From Flavobacterium ginsengisoli (GTDB taxonomy: Bacteria > Bacteroidota > Bacteroidia > Flavobacteriales > Flavobacteriaceae): 64,000 nucleotides of DNA. Positions 62,907-64,000 of this stretch are shown one piece after another; the stretch's first letter is position 1, and each line of letters starts with the position of its first letter. The translations under genes and the position numbers were made by a program. The stretch spans positions 4,182,501 through 4,246,500 of the forward strand of contig NZ_CP121110.1 of the NCBI RefSeq assembly GCF_029625315.1, given 5' to 3'. The notes beneath the pieces were generated by a model. It was given only the letters and a program-made list of their open reading frames with translations, searched no databases and had not been told where the DNA came from.

Positions 62907-64000
62907 ATGAAAACACATTTCATTGCCATTGGCGGAAGCGCAATGCACAATTTAGCATTAGCATTGCATAACAAAGGATATCAGGTTACAGGAAGTGACG
63001 ATGCTATTTTTGAACCTTCAAAATCAAGATTAGAAAAGAAAGGAATTCTTCCTGCTGAATTGGGTTGGTTTCCAGAAAAAATCACTTCAGATATTGATGC
63101 TATTATTCTTGGAATGCATGCTAAAGCGGATAATCCTGAATTATTAAAAGCACAGGAATTAGGTTTAAAGATTTATTCGTATCCTGAGTTTTTATACGAA
63201 CAATCTAAAAATAAAACTCGTGTTGTAATAGGTGGTTCTCATGGAAAAACTACGATAACTTCTATGATTCTTCATGTAATGCATTATCACAACATTGCAG
63301 TCGATTATATGGTAGGAGCACAGTTGGAAGGTTTTGATACGATGGTTCATTTGACTGAAGAAAATGATTTTGTGGTTTTAGAAGGCGATGAATATTTATC
63401 TTCTCCAATTGACAGACGTCCGAAATTTCATTTATATCAACCAAACATTGCTTTAATTTCTGGAATAGCTTGGGATCATATTAATGTTTTTCCAACGTAT
63501 GAAAACTATGTGGAGCAATTTGAAATTTTCATTGAAAAAATTACAAATGGCGGAATTTTAGTTTATAACGAAAATGATCCAGAAGTAAAACGTGTTGCCG
63601 AAGCGACAACAAATCCGATTCGAAAAATTGCTTATTCGACTCCAGAATATTCGGTAAATGATGGAGTAACTTTATTAAAAACTCCAGAAGGCGATATGCC
63701 AATTGAAGTTTTTGGCGCACACAATTTAAATAATTTGGCAGGAGCAAAATGGATCTGTCAAAATATGGGGGTTGATGAGGCCGATTTCTACGAAGCGATT
63801 GCTAGCTTTAAAGGTGCTTCTAAACGTTTAGAGAAAATTGCTGAAGGAAAAGGAAAAGTGGCTTACAAAGATTTTGCGCATTCGCCAAGTAAAGTGGCCG
63901 CAACAACAAAAGCGGTAAAAGAGCAGTATCCTAATAGAACTCTAGTTGCTTGTTTAGAATTGCATACTTATAGTAGTTTAAATGCTGAGTTTTTAAAAGA
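62907..64000 (+). CDS. mpl: UDP-N-acetylmuramate:L-Ala-gamma-D-Glu-meso-DAP ligase, partial (runs past the window)
   Basis: Starts at ATG 62907 and is open to the window end (364 codons). Mur-ligase N-terminal Rossmann AIGGSAMHNLALALHNKG, ATP loop GGSHGKTTITSM near residue 115, VLEGDEYLSSP, ISGIAWDHINVF, VAYKDFAHSPSKV. Mpl re-attaches recycled murein tripeptide to UDP-MurNAc. Full length is usually about 450 residues, so the C-terminal ~85-90 residues lie outside. The Ser in SAM (GGSAMH) rather than Gly-rich MurC form, with SPI/YLS motif, favours Mpl over MurC. Confidence 0.9.
   Translation, partial: MKTHFIAIGGSAMHNLALALHNKGYQVTGSDDAIFEPSKSRLEKKGILPAELGWFPEKITSDIDAIILGMHAKADNPELLKAQELGLKIYSYPEFLYEQSKNKTRVVIGGSHGKTTITSMILHVMHYHNIAVDYMVGAQLEGFDTMVHLTEENDFVVLEGDEYLSSPIDRRPKFHLYQPNIALISGIAWDHINVFPTYENYVEQFEIFIEKITNGGILVYNENDPEVKRVAEATTNPIRKIAYSTPEYSVNDGVTLLKTPEGDMPIEVFGAHNLNNLAGAKWICQNMGVDEADFYEAIASFKGASKRLEKIAEGKGKVAYKDFAHSPSKVAATTKAVKEQYPNRTLVACLELHTYSSLNAEFLK

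Overview
The window looks like chromosome of a Flavobacterium-type member of the Bacteroidota. It is AT-rich, has Bacteroidota promoters (TAnnTTTG -7 boxes), lacks Shine-Dalgarno sites, and encodes S46 and M28 peptidases, an Mla transporter, ExbB/ExbD/TonB, a TonB-dependent receptor, glycine decarboxylase GcvP, Obg, PurE/PurK and Mpl. I see no plasmid, prophage, IS element, rRNA or CRISPR array.

Layout. 0-9 kb: a Crp/Fnr regulator, an orphan LpxA-type acyltransferase, an EamA exporter, a membrane acyltransferase, then a run of exported or unknown proteins: a SMI1/KNR4-type protein, an unknown protein, an HExxH metallopeptidase-like protein and a class C beta-lactamase-type hydrolase. The last three overlap by ATGA. 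9-17.5 kb: an adenylate-kinase paralogue, MerR- and XRE-type regulators, NUDIX, two tandem tRNA-Val genes, FolC, ExbB/ExbD. 18-30.5 kb: TonB-like protein, Glu/Leu-type dehydrogenase, acyl-CoA dehydrogenase, M28 peptidase, SDR, a four-helix-bundle gene inside an inverted repeat, SprT-like protein, MlaF/MlaE, GT2, methyltransferase and a FabH-like synthase. 31-39.4 kb: GcvP, a UbiA-like membrane protein, and a probable regulon led by a GbsR/MarR regulator. 39.6-46.5 kb: an accessory block with unknown proteins (two of them paralogues), a CxxCH protein, an antiporter and a regulator with two AraC-type DNA-binding domains; two of the unknown genes share a conserved 5' leader. 46.5-64 kb: housekeeping genes (M3 peptidase, PurE/PurK, TonB receptor, sugar dehydrogenase, Hpt, Adk, CNNM transporter, Obg, S46 peptidase, TPR protein, partial Mpl).

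Fourteen otherwise intact genes are broken by single-base indels (16 in total). Eight are in homopolymers. The other eight are +1 insertions at Ala-Ala codon pairs forming GCWGC (seven clear, one reconstructed by assuming GCTGCTGC). They hit housekeeping genes such as folC and gcvP, and the CNNM gene three times, so they look like residual sequencing errors, possibly provoked by a modified GCWGC motif, rather than real pseudogenes. I annotate these genes at full length.

Non-coding sequence is rich: hairpin terminators after many genes, several families of dispersed inverted repeats, a large two-copy structured element whose stem changes sequence but keeps pairing, putative operator pairs near 38.8/39.4 kb, a 10-bp palindrome before two lipid genes, and three genes with a -7 box exactly 4 nt before the ATG (probable leaderless mRNAs).
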